A stretch of DNA of 36,140 nt from Chloroflexota bacterium (lineage in GTDB: Bacteria; Chloroflexota; Limnocylindria; Limnocylindrales; CSP1-4), in the NCBI GenBank assembly GCA_013698095.1, contig JACCVQ010000090.1, forward strand, positions 1 through 36,140. The letters run 5' to 3'. This document shows, piece after piece, positions 14,427 to 22,045 of this stretch. Position 1 is the first letter of the stretch; the number at the start of each line of letters is the position of its first letter. A program made the translations under genes and the position numbers. The notes beneath the pieces were generated by a model. The model saw nothing but the letters and a program-made list of their open reading frames with translations, made no database searches and had not been told where the DNA came from.

Positions 14427-14482
14427 GCGCTGCCGGTCACGCCGGCTCCGGGTTCGCGACCCGACAGCGCGCTGAGTTTTTT
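14427..14482 (+). terminator. Branched hairpin and T6 after the capsid gene
   Basis: GCGCTG (14427-14432) can pair with CAGCGC (14465-14470), enclosing two small hairpins, CCGG-tcacg-CCGG and CGGGT-tcgcg-ACCCG. A run of six T (14477-14482) follows. This is compatible with a partial intrinsic terminator or attenuator. The ribosome site AAGGAG of the next gene comes directly after it, so some transcription must read through or restart. Confidence 0.5.
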
Positions 14483-14494
14483 AAGGAGCCACCG

Positions 14495-15016
14495 ATGAAG
14501 ATCCGTCTGATGAGCGCCAGCGGCCCGCGCTTCCTGCACGAGGGCCTGAACATCACCGAATCGTGGAGCGAGGTCGACACCGACGCGATCGAGCCGAACA
14601 CGCTCGACGCGATCGAGGAGTACACCGGTAGCCACATCCGCATCCATCCCGATGACGTCGAGGAGTTCGCATCGCGAATGGACCTCGAGTTCAAGGACGG
14701 TCGCCTTTACCTGCCCGATGGCGATGACGGCGAGCGCGCGAAGTGGGGCGAGCTCGGCCGTCGCCACCAGACAGCAGCGCGCCGGCAATCGCGCCGCACG
14801 CCCGCGAGCGAGCCGACCGAAGGCGACGGGCTCCGCGCCGACGGACCGACGTTCGAGGAGTTCGTCAAGTCGGGCTACCAGCCCGAGATGTACCCGCCAG
14901 TCGGCTACGCCGAGAAGCCGTCCAAGGGCCTGACGAAGTACCGAAAGGACCACCCGGCTCCGGCGCGCGAGAGCACGCCCGCGAGCGAGCCGACCGAAGG
15001 CGACAGCAAGCGCTGA
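14495..15016 (+). CDS. Structural-region protein with internal repeat, unknown
   Basis: 173 residues from ATG 14495, with a strong AAGGAG. The N-terminal 75 residues are globular and acidic (EVDTDAIEPNTLDAIEEYTG). The rest is charged and probably disordered. A ten-residue block, TPASEPTEGD, occurs twice (about 102-111 and 161-170), encoded by a perfect 32-base direct repeat at 14796-14827 and 14973-15004. Between them is GYQPEMYPPVGYAEKP. Position between capsid and gp36 genes suggests a head-completion or minor virion protein; I do not recognise a family. Confidence 0.6.
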   Translation: MKIRLMSASGPRFLHEGLNITESWSEVDTDAIEPNTLDAIEEYTGSHIRIHPDDVEEFASRMDLEFKDGRLYLPDGDDGERAKWGELGRRHQTAARRQSRRTPASEPTEGDGLRADGPTFEEFVKSGYQPEMYPPVGYAEKPSKGLTKYRKDHPAPARESTPASEPTEGDSKR

Positions 15017-15028
15017 GCGAGCACGACG

Positions 15029-15466
15029 ATGGCGTACACCACCCAGGCAGATCTCGAATTGGCGGCCGGCGGACCTGATCGGTTCGTCGACCTCGCCGAT
15101 TGGGATGGCGATGGCGTGGCGGACGCTGACGTCGTGGCGCGCGCGCAGGCGGACGCGGACGCGACGATCAATCGCTACCTCCGCGGCCGCTACACGTGCC
15201 CGATCGCGAACCCCACGCCCGAGCTCCGCAACCTCGCAGCCGACCTCGCCGTCTACTGGATCAAGAAGACGAAGGGGATGACCGCGCTGACCCTCGGCGA
15301 TGTCGAGGATCAGAAGGGCCGGATCGACGTGCTCGAGCAGTACCGCTCGGGCTCGCTGCGCTTCGAGTCCGAGGAGATCGTCAAGTCGGACCGCGGCCGC
15401 TCGGTGATCATCTCCCCGGACGATGACGCCGAGGTCAGCCGCGAAAGCCTCAAGGGGATGTGGTGA
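15029..15466 (+). CDS. Mu gp36-like (DUF1320) head-tail connector protein
   Basis: 145 residues. YTTQADLELAAG at the start, then ADADATINRYLRGRYTCPI and LRNLAADLAVYWI, followed by VLEQYRSGSLRF, is the DUF1320 pattern of Mu gp36. The family forms a ring or adaptor at the head-tail interface. The segment DLADWDGDGVADADV has an EF-hand-like acidic spacing. The final bases overlap the next gene. Confidence 0.88.
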   Translation: MAYTTQADLELAAGGPDRFVDLADWDGDGVADADVVARAQADADATINRYLRGRYTCPIANPTPELRNLAADLAVYWIKKTKGMTALTLGDVEDQKGRIDVLEQYRSGSLRFESEEIVKSDRGRSVIISPDDDAEVSRESLKGMW

Positions 15467-15918
15467 GGCTCACCGTGGACGTCGACTTTCGCGAGGTCGA
15501 TCGCGGCTTCAGCGCGATGGAACGTCGCGCGCACGCGCTCGGCCCTGCGTTCCGGCAGCTCAAGCCGGAGCTTCGCGCGGATCAGCGTGACCACGCCGCG
15601 CGCCGAGCTGGGCCGTTCGCTGCGTGGGCTGCGCGCGCGCCGGCGACGCTCGCGAAGGCGAAGCGTGGCAAGAGCGGCCGCATTCGGCGCTCGCGTCCGC
15701 TGGGCAAGCTGCTCACGGCGATCGACTACTCGGCCACCGCCACGCAGGTGATGGCGCGGTCGCTCGTCGATTGGGCGAACGTCCACCAAGAGGGCGGACG
15801 TGTCGGTCGTGGCGCCGTGATCCCGGCCCGACCGTTCCTGTGGATCTCGGATGCGATGATGGCTCGAGCCTCCGAGATCATTCTTCGCCACATCGTCATG
15901 GCGTTCGGGAGCCGCTGA
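15463..15918 (+). CDS. Mu gpG-like virion morphogenesis (tail completion) protein
   Basis: 151 residues from GTG 15463, overlapping the previous stop as GTGA; a GTG three bases earlier is also possible. The signature is the C-terminal half: WANVHQEGGRVGRGAVIPAR followed by PFLWISD, the typical motif of gpG/phage_tail_S proteins that complete the neck. The N-terminal half is an Arg/Ala-rich helix pair. Stop overlaps the next ATG (TGATG). Confidence 0.85.
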   Translation: MRLTVDVDFREVDRGFSAMERRAHALGPAFRQLKPELRADQRDHAARRAGPFAAWAARAPATLAKAKRGKSGRIRRSRPLGKLLTAIDYSATATQVMARSLVDWANVHQEGGRVGRGAVIPARPFLWISDAMMARASEIILRHIVMAFGSR

Positions 15919-16601
15919 TGCCCAACGCGCATGTGTACGATACGGGTCTCGGTAAGGCGCAGCGCACGCTCGTCCGCGAGGCCGTGATCACCGCTCTCTC
16001 GCCGCTGCTCCTGCAGCCGGATGGCAGCGGTCGCTACGTCCGCGCGATCACGACGATCCCGCGTCCGCTGCGCGGCGAAGGCGATGACAACGGGATCACG
16101 ATGCTCGCGAAGGCGCTGTCCGGTCGATCGCCATCGATCGCGATCGCGCTGGGTCGGAAGACCTTCGAGTCCGCTGACATGGAGTCGGTGCTCTCACGCG
16201 GCGAGATCGTCGTGTCGATCTACGCCTGCAGCTCGAACCAGCGCAGCCTCACCGATGGCCGGCTCGCCATCGACGTGCCCGGCGCCGGAAGCATCCACGC
16301 CGATCCTGGCATCGAGACCATGCTCGAGCACATCGAAGAGCAGCTCCTCGGCCAGGTGCTCGCGCTCGACGGCACGTGCGAGATGCGAGCGGTCGAAGAG
16401 GACGAGGTCTTCACAGCGGACGACGCCACGGTCTGGGAGCAGACCTACTCGGTGAAGGTCGAGCGGCAGATCAATCCCAATCGTGGAAGCACTGCGCTCA
16501 TCACGTCCATCAAGGGAAACAACAATCTCGACAGCACCGTCGGTGTTGCCGGCGTAGACCCGCTCGTCACCACGGTGGCCGAGCTCGTTCCGGAGGACTA
16601 G
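15918..16601 (+). CDS. Mu gp37-like tail terminator candidate
   Basis: 227 residues from ATG 15918, overlapping the previous TGA. Its place between gpG-like and sheath genes, its length and its beta-strand pattern (GEIVVSIYACSSN; QTYSVKVERQI) fit the gp37/DUF1834 family, which caps the tail tube and sheath. SADMESVLSRGEI and MLEHIEEQLLGQVL supply helices. Similarity is weak by eye, so the label rests partly on gene order. Confidence 0.6.
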   Translation: MPNAHVYDTGLGKAQRTLVREAVITALSPLLLQPDGSGRYVRAITTIPRPLRGEGDDNGITMLAKALSGRSPSIAIALGRKTFESADMESVLSRGEIVVSIYACSSNQRSLTDGRLAIDVPGAGSIHADPGIETMLEHIEEQLLGQVLALDGTCEMRAVEEDEVFTADDATVWEQTYSVKVERQINPNRGSTALITSIKGNNNLDSTVGVAGVDPLVTTVAELVPED

Positions 16602-16603
16602 CC

Positions 16604-16897
16604 ATGCCGCGTCACTTCCGCGTCCGCGAGGGACGCACCATCACCCTACCCCAGGGCATCTACGCCGGACCGGGCGCCACGAACATGCGCCTCGACCCCG
16701 GCGCCGTCGTGACGATCGAAGACGCGCAGGCGACCTCGCACGCGCGCTACATCACCGGACGGCTGCGCGCCGAGGACTGGGAGGAGCTCGACCATGCGCC
16801 CGCCGAGACCGAACCGCAGCCCGTGTCAGTTCCCGCGCCCGGCACCAGGCGTATCGGCATGGCCGTGAACCCGATCGACGACAAGAAGGAGCGCTGA
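16604..16897 (+). CDS. Small tail-region protein (97 residues)
   Basis: ATG 16604 follows the previous stop by two bases. The first 60 residues are beta-rich (HFRVREGRTITLPQGIYAG, RLDPGAVVTIEDAQA); the rest is Pro/Glu-rich and probably disordered. Mu-like tail operons often have a short gene of this sort just before the sheath (Mu gp38-like position). I do not recognise a specific family. Confidence 0.6.
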   Translation: MPRHFRVREGRTITLPQGIYAGPGATNMRLDPGAVVTIEDAQATSHARYITGRLRAEDWEELDHAPAETEPQPVSVPAPGTRRIGMAVNPIDDKKER

Positions 16898-16900
16898 TCG

Positions 16901-18331
16901 ATGACGATCAACAGCACGATTCCAGCGAGCATCCGGCGCCCCGGCGCGTACCACGAGTTCAAGTTCCTCGCGTCCGGGCAGCAGCTCGTTGCGCTGCCAC
17001 AGCGCGTGGTGATCGTCGCGGAGATGTCGCTCACCGGCGCCGCGACCCCGGAGCTTCCCGTCCAGGTGTTCGACGAGGACGACGCCGACACGAAGGGCGG
17101 CAAGGGATCGCTCGCGGCGCTCCTCTGCAAGACGGCGCTCGCGCAGGCCAAGATCGGCGGCGTCGGCTCGCCCGAGATCTGGATGTGCCCGTCGATCGCA
17201 CCGGTCGGCGGCGCCGCAGCGGCGCAGACGCTCACCGTCACGGTCGCGACCGCAGAGGCCGGAACGATCGTGCTCCGCATCGCAGGTCGGGTGGTCAACG
17301 TCGGCGTCTCGGCGGGCGACGCGCAGAACACGATCGCCACCGCGATCAAGAACAAGCTCGACGAGATGAAGGCGACGCTCCCGGTAACCGGTGCCGTGGC
17401 AGCGAACGTCGTCACCGCGACGAACGTGACCAAGGGCGTGAACGGTAACGATGTCGTCTTCGAGTTGCTCTCGAAGCCCAACGGCGTCACCGTCGCCCTC
17501 GCCGCATCCGTCGTCGGAGCCGGAACCGCACCGATCGCTAACCCGATCGCAGCGCTGTACGACCGCCGCTACCACGCGATCGCGCTGGCGAACCACACGG
17601 TCGGCGACGCAGCCGCGATCCTCGCCGAGCGCGTATCCGCGTGGAGCTTCACGCAGAAGAACTACCGGTTCTTCTTCATCGGCGAGCGCGGATCGCTCGG
17701 CACCGCACAAACGCTGCAGGCGTCCTACAACGACTTCGGCGTGCTGATCATCAACTGCGAGGGTTCGCCGTCGATGCCCGGCGAGCTCGCGGTCTGCGCC
17801 GCGGTGGCCGAGTTCTCCCGCGAGAAGCCGAACGCGAACCTCGACAACGAGCGGCTCGCTCTCGTGCCGCCCTCGGGCGCGCTGGCATTCACGAACGCCG
17901 AGGTCGAGTCGGCGCTCTCCGGTGGCGTCACGCCACTCACCCCGGACGGCGTCTACGTCAAGATCGAACGCCTCGTCACGACGCAGATCACCTTCAACTC
18001 GGCGCCGTTCGAGCCACTGCGCGACATCGCCTACCCGCGGACCGCCGCGTACATGGCCGAGCAAATCGACATTGGCTACCTCACCGGCTTCCGTCAGGAG
18101 GTGCTCGACGACGACCCGGAAGGTGACATCCGGGCGCGCGTGCGAGACATGGTGATCGAGAAGCACCGCGCCGCGCAGAAAGCCTCGATCATCCGCGACG
18201 TCGACTCGTTCCTCGACCAAATCCAGGTCGAGATCGCGAGCTCGCCCGCGGGTCGCCTGATTGTCTCCGACCCCTTCCGGGTCGCCGGACCGCTCCACCA
18301 GGGCGCGTTCGTTCACTCGATGTACCTGTGA
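16901..18331 (+). CDS. Tail sheath protein, Mu gpL type
   Basis: 476 residues, the usual size for Mu gpL. It starts with the typical TINSTIPASIRRPGAYHEF, has an insertion domain of Ala/Thr/Val-rich strands (about 100-210), and a conserved C-terminal half with ERLVTTQITFNSAPFEPLRD, VRDMVIEKHRAAQ and a final strand DPFRVAGPLHQGAF. The sheath contracts to drive the tube through the host envelope and is the diagnostic gene of a contractile tail. Spacing to neighbours is short (three bases before, eight after). Confidence 0.92.
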   Translation: MTINSTIPASIRRPGAYHEFKFLASGQQLVALPQRVVIVAEMSLTGAATPELPVQVFDEDDADTKGGKGSLAALLCKTALAQAKIGGVGSPEIWMCPSIAPVGGAAAAQTLTVTVATAEAGTIVLRIAGRVVNVGVSAGDAQNTIATAIKNKLDEMKATLPVTGAVAANVVTATNVTKGVNGNDVVFELLSKPNGVTVALAASVVGAGTAPIANPIAALYDRRYHAIALANHTVGDAAAILAERVSAWSFTQKNYRFFFIGERGSLGTAQTLQASYNDFGVLIINCEGSPSMPGELAVCAAVAEFSREKPNANLDNERLALVPPSGALAFTNAEVESALSGGVTPLTPDGVYVKIERLVTTQITFNSAPFEPLRDIAYPRTAAYMAEQIDIGYLTGFRQEVLDDDPEGDIRARVRDMVIEKHRAAQKASIIRDVDSFLDQIQVEIASSPAGRLIVSDPFRVAGPLHQGAFVHSMYL

Positions 18332-18339
18332 GGTGACCC

Positions 18340-18738
18340 GTGCCGAATGACGTAGCATCACAAGCAACATGGCAGATCAACTCGGCGAGCCAGGGGAACA
18401 AGAAGCTCCGGCGCGTCCAGAGTTACGACATCTCGGACGGGTCGAGCGTCGAGGCCGTCGGCGAGGTCGGGTCGGATCGCATGGTCGCATTCCGACGCAA
18501 GCCGGGAGCGAAGACGATCTCGTTCGAGATCGCCGAGCTCAAGGTCGCAAAGCGCGAGGTCAACTGGGAATACCTCGAGGAGACCGGCGAGGTGGTCTCC
18601 CTCACCAAGCAAGTCGTCAGCGGCATCCGCACGCAGTACCCGGAAGCGATGGTCTCGAAGATCGACTTCACGGGCGATGTCGACGGCAAGCACATGTACA
18701 CGGTCGAGATCATCGCGCTCGAGCGCAAGGGTCTCTAG
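18340..18738 (+). CDS. Tail tube protein, Mu gpM-like
   Basis: 132 residues from GTG 18340, with GAGGTGA just upstream. It is a compact beta-rich protein (KKLRRVQSYDISDGSSV, KTISFEIAELKVAKREVNW, KHMYTVEIIALERKGL) lying directly after the sheath, the normal position of the tube gene. The tube is a stack of hexameric rings through which DNA passes. Confidence 0.8.
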   Translation: MPNDVASQATWQINSASQGNKKLRRVQSYDISDGSSVEAVGEVGSDRMVAFRRKPGAKTISFEIAELKVAKREVNWEYLEETGEVVSLTKQVVSGIRTQYPEAMVSKIDFTGDVDGKHMYTVEIIALERKGL

Positions 18739-18741
18739 TCC

Positions 18742-19320
18742 GTGTCGCGCCTTCGCCCAACCGTACCCGACCCACGCGCTACCGAAGCGCGATCGGGCGA
18801 GGTCCGCCAGCTCGCCGACTTCCTCGGCTCACGCGTGCACGTCGACATCGTCGTTCCGCGGACGCAGATCCCGGCGAAGATGCGGCTGCTCTCGCGTAGG
18901 GAGGAATTCGAGGCGAAGTCCGAGGCTCGAACGGCGATGCTCGATGCGGGCTACCCGCTCGGCGGCGAGTCGCGCGAGTTCGGCACGGCCGAGCAGTGGC
19001 TCGTCGAGGTCGCGGTTCGCATGGTGGCCGTGGCGGTTCGCGAACCGACAAACCCCGAGCGGGCGCTTGCCTCGATCGATGACTGGCGCGACTGCGACGA
19101 CAATCAGATCCTCGCGCTCTGGTCGGAGTATTGCGACCTCGCGGCGCGGCTCGATCCGGTCGGCTCGAACAAGCTGACCGACCAGGAGCTCGACGGCATT
19201 ATCGCGTCCGCAAAAAAAAAGGACGTGGATCTCTTGATGGCGTTCGGCTCTCGCAGGCTAGCGCTCTTCGCGATTACTTCGGCGTCCCCGCCTGCGAGCT
19301 CAGAGACACCGACGTCCTGA
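18742..19320 (+). CDS. Tail assembly chaperone, zero-frame product
   Basis: 192 residues. It follows the tube gene and precedes the tape measure gene, the fixed position of tail assembly chaperones. The core is helical (RTAMLDAGYPLGG, EQWLVEVAVRMVAVAV). The zero-frame tail after the A9 run reads KKKDVDLLMAFGSRRLALFA before stopping. An A AAA AAA heptamer lies in the right phase at 19212-19218, so some ribosomes probably shift -1 into a longer C-terminus. The chaperones coat the tape measure during tube polymerisation and leave the virion. Confidence 0.82.
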   Translation: MSRLRPTVPDPRATEARSGEVRQLADFLGSRVHVDIVVPRTQIPAKMRLLSRREEFEAKSEARTAMLDAGYPLGGESREFGTAEQWLVEVAVRMVAVAVREPTNPERALASIDDWRDCDDNQILALWSEYCDLAARLDPVGSNKLTDQELDGIIASAKKKDVDLLMAFGSRRLALFAITSASPPASSETPTS

Positions 19321-19418
19321 TCTGGGCCGTCGCCAGCACCGCCGCGCAAGAGAAGAACAACCGCAAGAAGCGACGCGTCCTCGAGCGAGGCACCAACCCC
19401 GACCACGACCCCGGATAG
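19131..19418 (+). CDS. Tail assembly chaperone extension reached by -1 frameshift
   Basis: The genuine part begins at the slippery site (19212-19220), not at the formal open-frame start at 19131. After the shift it reads GRGSLDGVRLSQASALRDYF, then ACELRDTDVLIWAVAST and a basic KNNRKKRRVLERG tail. The fused product would have about 225 residues. In many tailed phages the short and long chaperones are made in a fixed ratio by exactly this kind of slip. Ends three bases before the tape measure ATG. Confidence 0.72.
   Translation: MRPRGAARSGRLEQADRPGARRHYRVRKKKGRGSLDGVRLSQASALRDYFGVPACELRDTDVLIWAVASTAAQEKNNRKKRRVLERGTNPDHDPG
19212..19220 (+). other. A9 slippery sequence for programmed -1 frameshift
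   Basis: Nine A follow GC in zero-frame codons GCA AAA AAA AAG. The A AAA AAA heptamer allows both tRNA-Lys to re-pair after a one-base slip back. It is the only long A run in this GC-rich region and both downstream frames look like protein. Homopolymer error in sequencing is a less likely alternative, because both frames are coding-like. Confidence 0.7.
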
Positions 19419-19421
19419 CCC

Positions 19422-21161
19422 ATGAACGCGAAAAAGGCCGCAGCGATGATCGCGATCAAGGCCTCGTCCGCCGACATGGACAAGGAGCTTCGCGAGGCGC
19501 GCAAGAAGCTGAAGGCGTTCGGTAACGACGCCAAGAAGGTCGGCGGCAAGGTGTGGGGCGGCGGGAAGGCGGCGATCGGCGCGATCGGCGCGGTCGCTGG
19601 GGTCGAAGGCATCATGGCGATCGCGTCCGGGATCAAGGACTTCGAGAAGAACCTCGTCCGGCTGCAGATCGCGGCGGGCAAGACGCCGGCGCAGATGGAC
19701 GCGATGCGCCAAGCGATCCTCGACGTGTCGAAGGCCACCGGGGTCTCGAACGACGACATCCTCGCGGGGACGCAGGCGTACGTCGACCTCACCGGCGACA
19801 TCAACGGCGCCGAGGCCTCGATGTCGACCTTCGCGCGTGTCGCGCAAGCGTCGGGCGCTAGCGTTGCTGACGTCGCATCGGCGGCCGCTGCTCTGAAGCA
19901 AGCCGGCGTCGGCATGGATCAGATGGAAGCCACGTTCTCGGGGATGATCACCCAGGGCAAGGCCGGCGCCGTTTCGCTGAAAGACTTCGCCGGCGAGCTC
20001 TCGAAGCTCGCGCCGCGGTGGGCGAAGTTCAACGAGGGGATGACCACCAACGGCGTCTCCCAGCTCGGCGCGGCGTTTCAGATCGCACGCCAGGGATTCG
20101 GGTCCGCTAGCGAGGCGGCAACCGGTCTCCAAGCGACGATGGGCGCTCTGACGCTGAATGCGCGCCAGTTCGAAGCGGCGGGCGTGAAGGTTTACGACAC
20201 CCACAAGGACGGCTCGAAGACGCTGCGGACATTCGAGCAGATCCTCGGGTCGATCGAGCAGTCGAAACTGATCAAGGACCCAACCCTGATGACCAAGGCG
20301 CTCGGCTCGAGCGAAGCCGAGCAGACGGTCGCCATGCTGCTCAAGTCGCGCCAGGCGCTCGCAGGCACGACATCCGAGTACGACAAGCTCATCGCTGCCG
20401 GAATGGATGCTGGCGCCGTCCAGCGCGATCTCTCCACCTACCTCACATCGAGCAGCGGCCGGATGGAGATCGCGATGAACAACCTCAAGGTTGCAGTCGT
20501 CGAGGCCTTCACGCCAGAGCGGATCGCGGCGTTCGTCAACATGGTCGAGAAGCTCGCCGAGGGGATCGGATCGGTGGTCTCCAAGATCGGCGAGATCAGA
20601 GACTCGATCTCCGGCAAAACCGCGACCAAGGCAAATCCGCACTCCGCTTACTCCCACGTCAAAAAGGAGCGTTCGTTCTGGGATCTCGGAACGGGTTCTC
20701 CGCTTGAGGGAATCAACGACGCGCGGGACACCATGCAGTATCAGAAGCAACGAGCCAACATGGCGACCGTCGTCGGCTATCCAGGCGACGCGGCACGAAA
20801 GGAGATCCAACAGGAGGGTTTCTACAACAAGTCGAGCGCGAGCATCGAGGCGGGCGGTTCCACGCAGGAGAAGATCCGAAGGGCAGTGATGGAGTCGTAC
20901 GCCGGAAACAGTTACGACGTGCGGGACTCCAACAGTGGCTACGCCGAGCGTCGCCGAGCGGGCGAGAAGTACCTCGAAGGCGAAGGGGTGTCGACGGCGA
21001 AGAAGAACGAGATCTACATGCAGCAGCTCGCCGAGAACTTCCGCGCGCTACCGGGCAGGATCGCGGAGGCAATTCGGGACGCGCCTCCGACCATCAAGAT
21101 GGATTCGAGCAAGGTGTCGACGGCCACCGACAACGCGCCGGCACAGCGGAGGGCGAAGTAG
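19422..21161 (+). CDS. Tail tape measure protein
   Basis: 579 residues, the longest gene in the tail module apart from the 629-residue baseplate fusion. The N-terminus is a charged helix (MDKELREARKKLKAFGNDAK) followed by an Ala/Gly hydrophobic segment (AAIGAIGAVAGVEGIMAIASG). The central part has the tape-measure core (ILAGTQAYVDLTGDINGAEA, SVADVASAAAALKQAGVGM, LKDFAGELSKLAP). The C-terminus is charged. It sets tail length and is ejected with the DNA; at about 1.5 angstrom per residue the tail would be roughly 85-90 nm. The last base overlaps the next start (TAGTG). Confidence 0.88.
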   Translation: MNAKKAAAMIAIKASSADMDKELREARKKLKAFGNDAKKVGGKVWGGGKAAIGAIGAVAGVEGIMAIASGIKDFEKNLVRLQIAAGKTPAQMDAMRQAILDVSKATGVSNDDILAGTQAYVDLTGDINGAEASMSTFARVAQASGASVADVASAAAALKQAGVGMDQMEATFSGMITQGKAGAVSLKDFAGELSKLAPRWAKFNEGMTTNGVSQLGAAFQIARQGFGSASEAATGLQATMGALTLNARQFEAAGVKVYDTHKDGSKTLRTFEQILGSIEQSKLIKDPTLMTKALGSSEAEQTVAMLLKSRQALAGTTSEYDKLIAAGMDAGAVQRDLSTYLTSSSGRMEIAMNNLKVAVVEAFTPERIAAFVNMVEKLAEGIGSVVSKIGEIRDSISGKTATKANPHSAYSHVKKERSFWDLGTGSPLEGINDARDTMQYQKQRANMATVVGYPGDAARKEIQQEGFYNKSSASIEAGGSTQEKIRRAVMESYAGNSYDVRDSNSGYAERRRAGEKYLEGEGVSTAKKNEIYMQQLAENFRALPGRIAEAIRDAPPTIKMDSSKVSTATDNAPAQRRAK

Positions 21162-22045
21162 TGGCGAGCGTCTACTTCGAGGCGAGCTTTGGCGGGATCG
21201 CGATGCTGGTGTCGACGATCGAGACCGAGCGAGGCCGCGATATCGTCGTGCAGTCGCCGGCGCAGGGCGATCACCACACGCTCACCGATCATGGCAAGCG
21301 CTTGGTCCGCACCACGTGCGAGATCTTGTTCGTCGACCAGCCCGGCCAGCCCGACTATTTCGATCGCTACGCCGCGCTCGTGCAGGCGTTCGAGGACGGC
21401 GAGACGAAGATGTTTACGCACGCGCTCGACGGCAACTACCGGGCGAAGGTCGAGAACCTCACCACGCGCGCGGACTCGACCGCGCTCGAGGTCGCCGTAT
21501 CCGCCGTGTTCCTCCGCGACGACGAGGCTCTCCGCGTGTTCCCGGTGGCACCCGGCGTCAATCCCGCGGCCGGTGTCGAGGCCGTTAGCACCGCCGTGGG
21601 AAGCACGCTGAACGTGCTCGACGAGTTCGAGCTCGAGAGCGGCGTTCCAGCGCTCGCGCTCGAAGAGATCACTCGCTGGTCCGAGGCGGACGACCTCGAC
21701 AGCCAAGACGTGTTCGTCGGCGTCGCGTCGCTCACCGCGAAGATCGACGAGGCGATCGAGGAGCTCGAGCTGCTGCATGACCTCACGCGGTGGGAGCCCT
21801 ATAAGCAGATGATCGCTCTGCGGTTCGAGGTCGTCCGCGCCGGCGAAGCCTTCACGAGCTCGACATCAACCGTGTTCGACCTCTTCGTGGCCGTGCCTCA
21901 GCCGGTGCTTGCGATCTGCGCGGAGGTCTACGGCGCCGCTGATGCCCGGGACTTTGCGGCGAAGGTCACGAAGGCGAACCGACTCCGCACGCCGGGTCGC
22001 GTCCCCGCTGGCACGACCCTCAAGATGCCGGCGGTATCGTCGTGA
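21161..22045 (+). CDS. Mu gpN-like baseplate/DNA circulation protein with LysM-like C-terminus
   Basis: 294 residues from GTG 21161, overlapping the previous stop. The first 125 residues match the N-terminal domain of the Mu gpN/DNA-circulation family (VYFEASFGGIAMLVSTIETE, HTLTDHGKRLVRTTCEILF, YFDRYAALVQAFEDG). The last 45 residues are LysM-like (VYGAADARDFAAKVTKANRL, then PAGTTLKMPA). The protein is shorter than Mu gpN, which has nearly 500 residues. The LysM part probably binds peptidoglycan or stabilises the hub, as in T4-like gp53/LysM proteins of contractile tails. Confidence 0.8.
   Translation: MASVYFEASFGGIAMLVSTIETERGRDIVVQSPAQGDHHTLTDHGKRLVRTTCEILFVDQPGQPDYFDRYAALVQAFEDGETKMFTHALDGNYRAKVENLTTRADSTALEVAVSAVFLRDDEALRVFPVAPGVNPAAGVEAVSTAVGSTLNVLDEFELESGVPALALEEITRWSEADDLDSQDVFVGVASLTAKIDEAIEELELLHDLTRWEPYKQMIALRFEVVRAGEAFTSSTSTVFDLFVAVPQPVLAICAEVYGAADARDFAAKVTKANRLRTPGRVPAGTTLKMPAVSS

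Noticed and set aside
14427..14470. tRNA-like element (GGTTCGCGACC resembling a T-arm within a closing stem)
   Set aside because: The whole element is only about 44 bases, has no anticodon arm, and the T-loop lacks the conserved A. A terminator-like structure explains it better.
16826..18370. Very long antisense open frame (over 500 codons) opposite the sheath gene
   Set aside because: Its translation is Arg/Asp/Val/Leu-rich mirror code typical of the GC-rich opposite strand, while the plus strand encodes an unmistakable sheath protein. The same holds for the long antisense frames at 19104-20810, 23755-25560 and 27200-29137.
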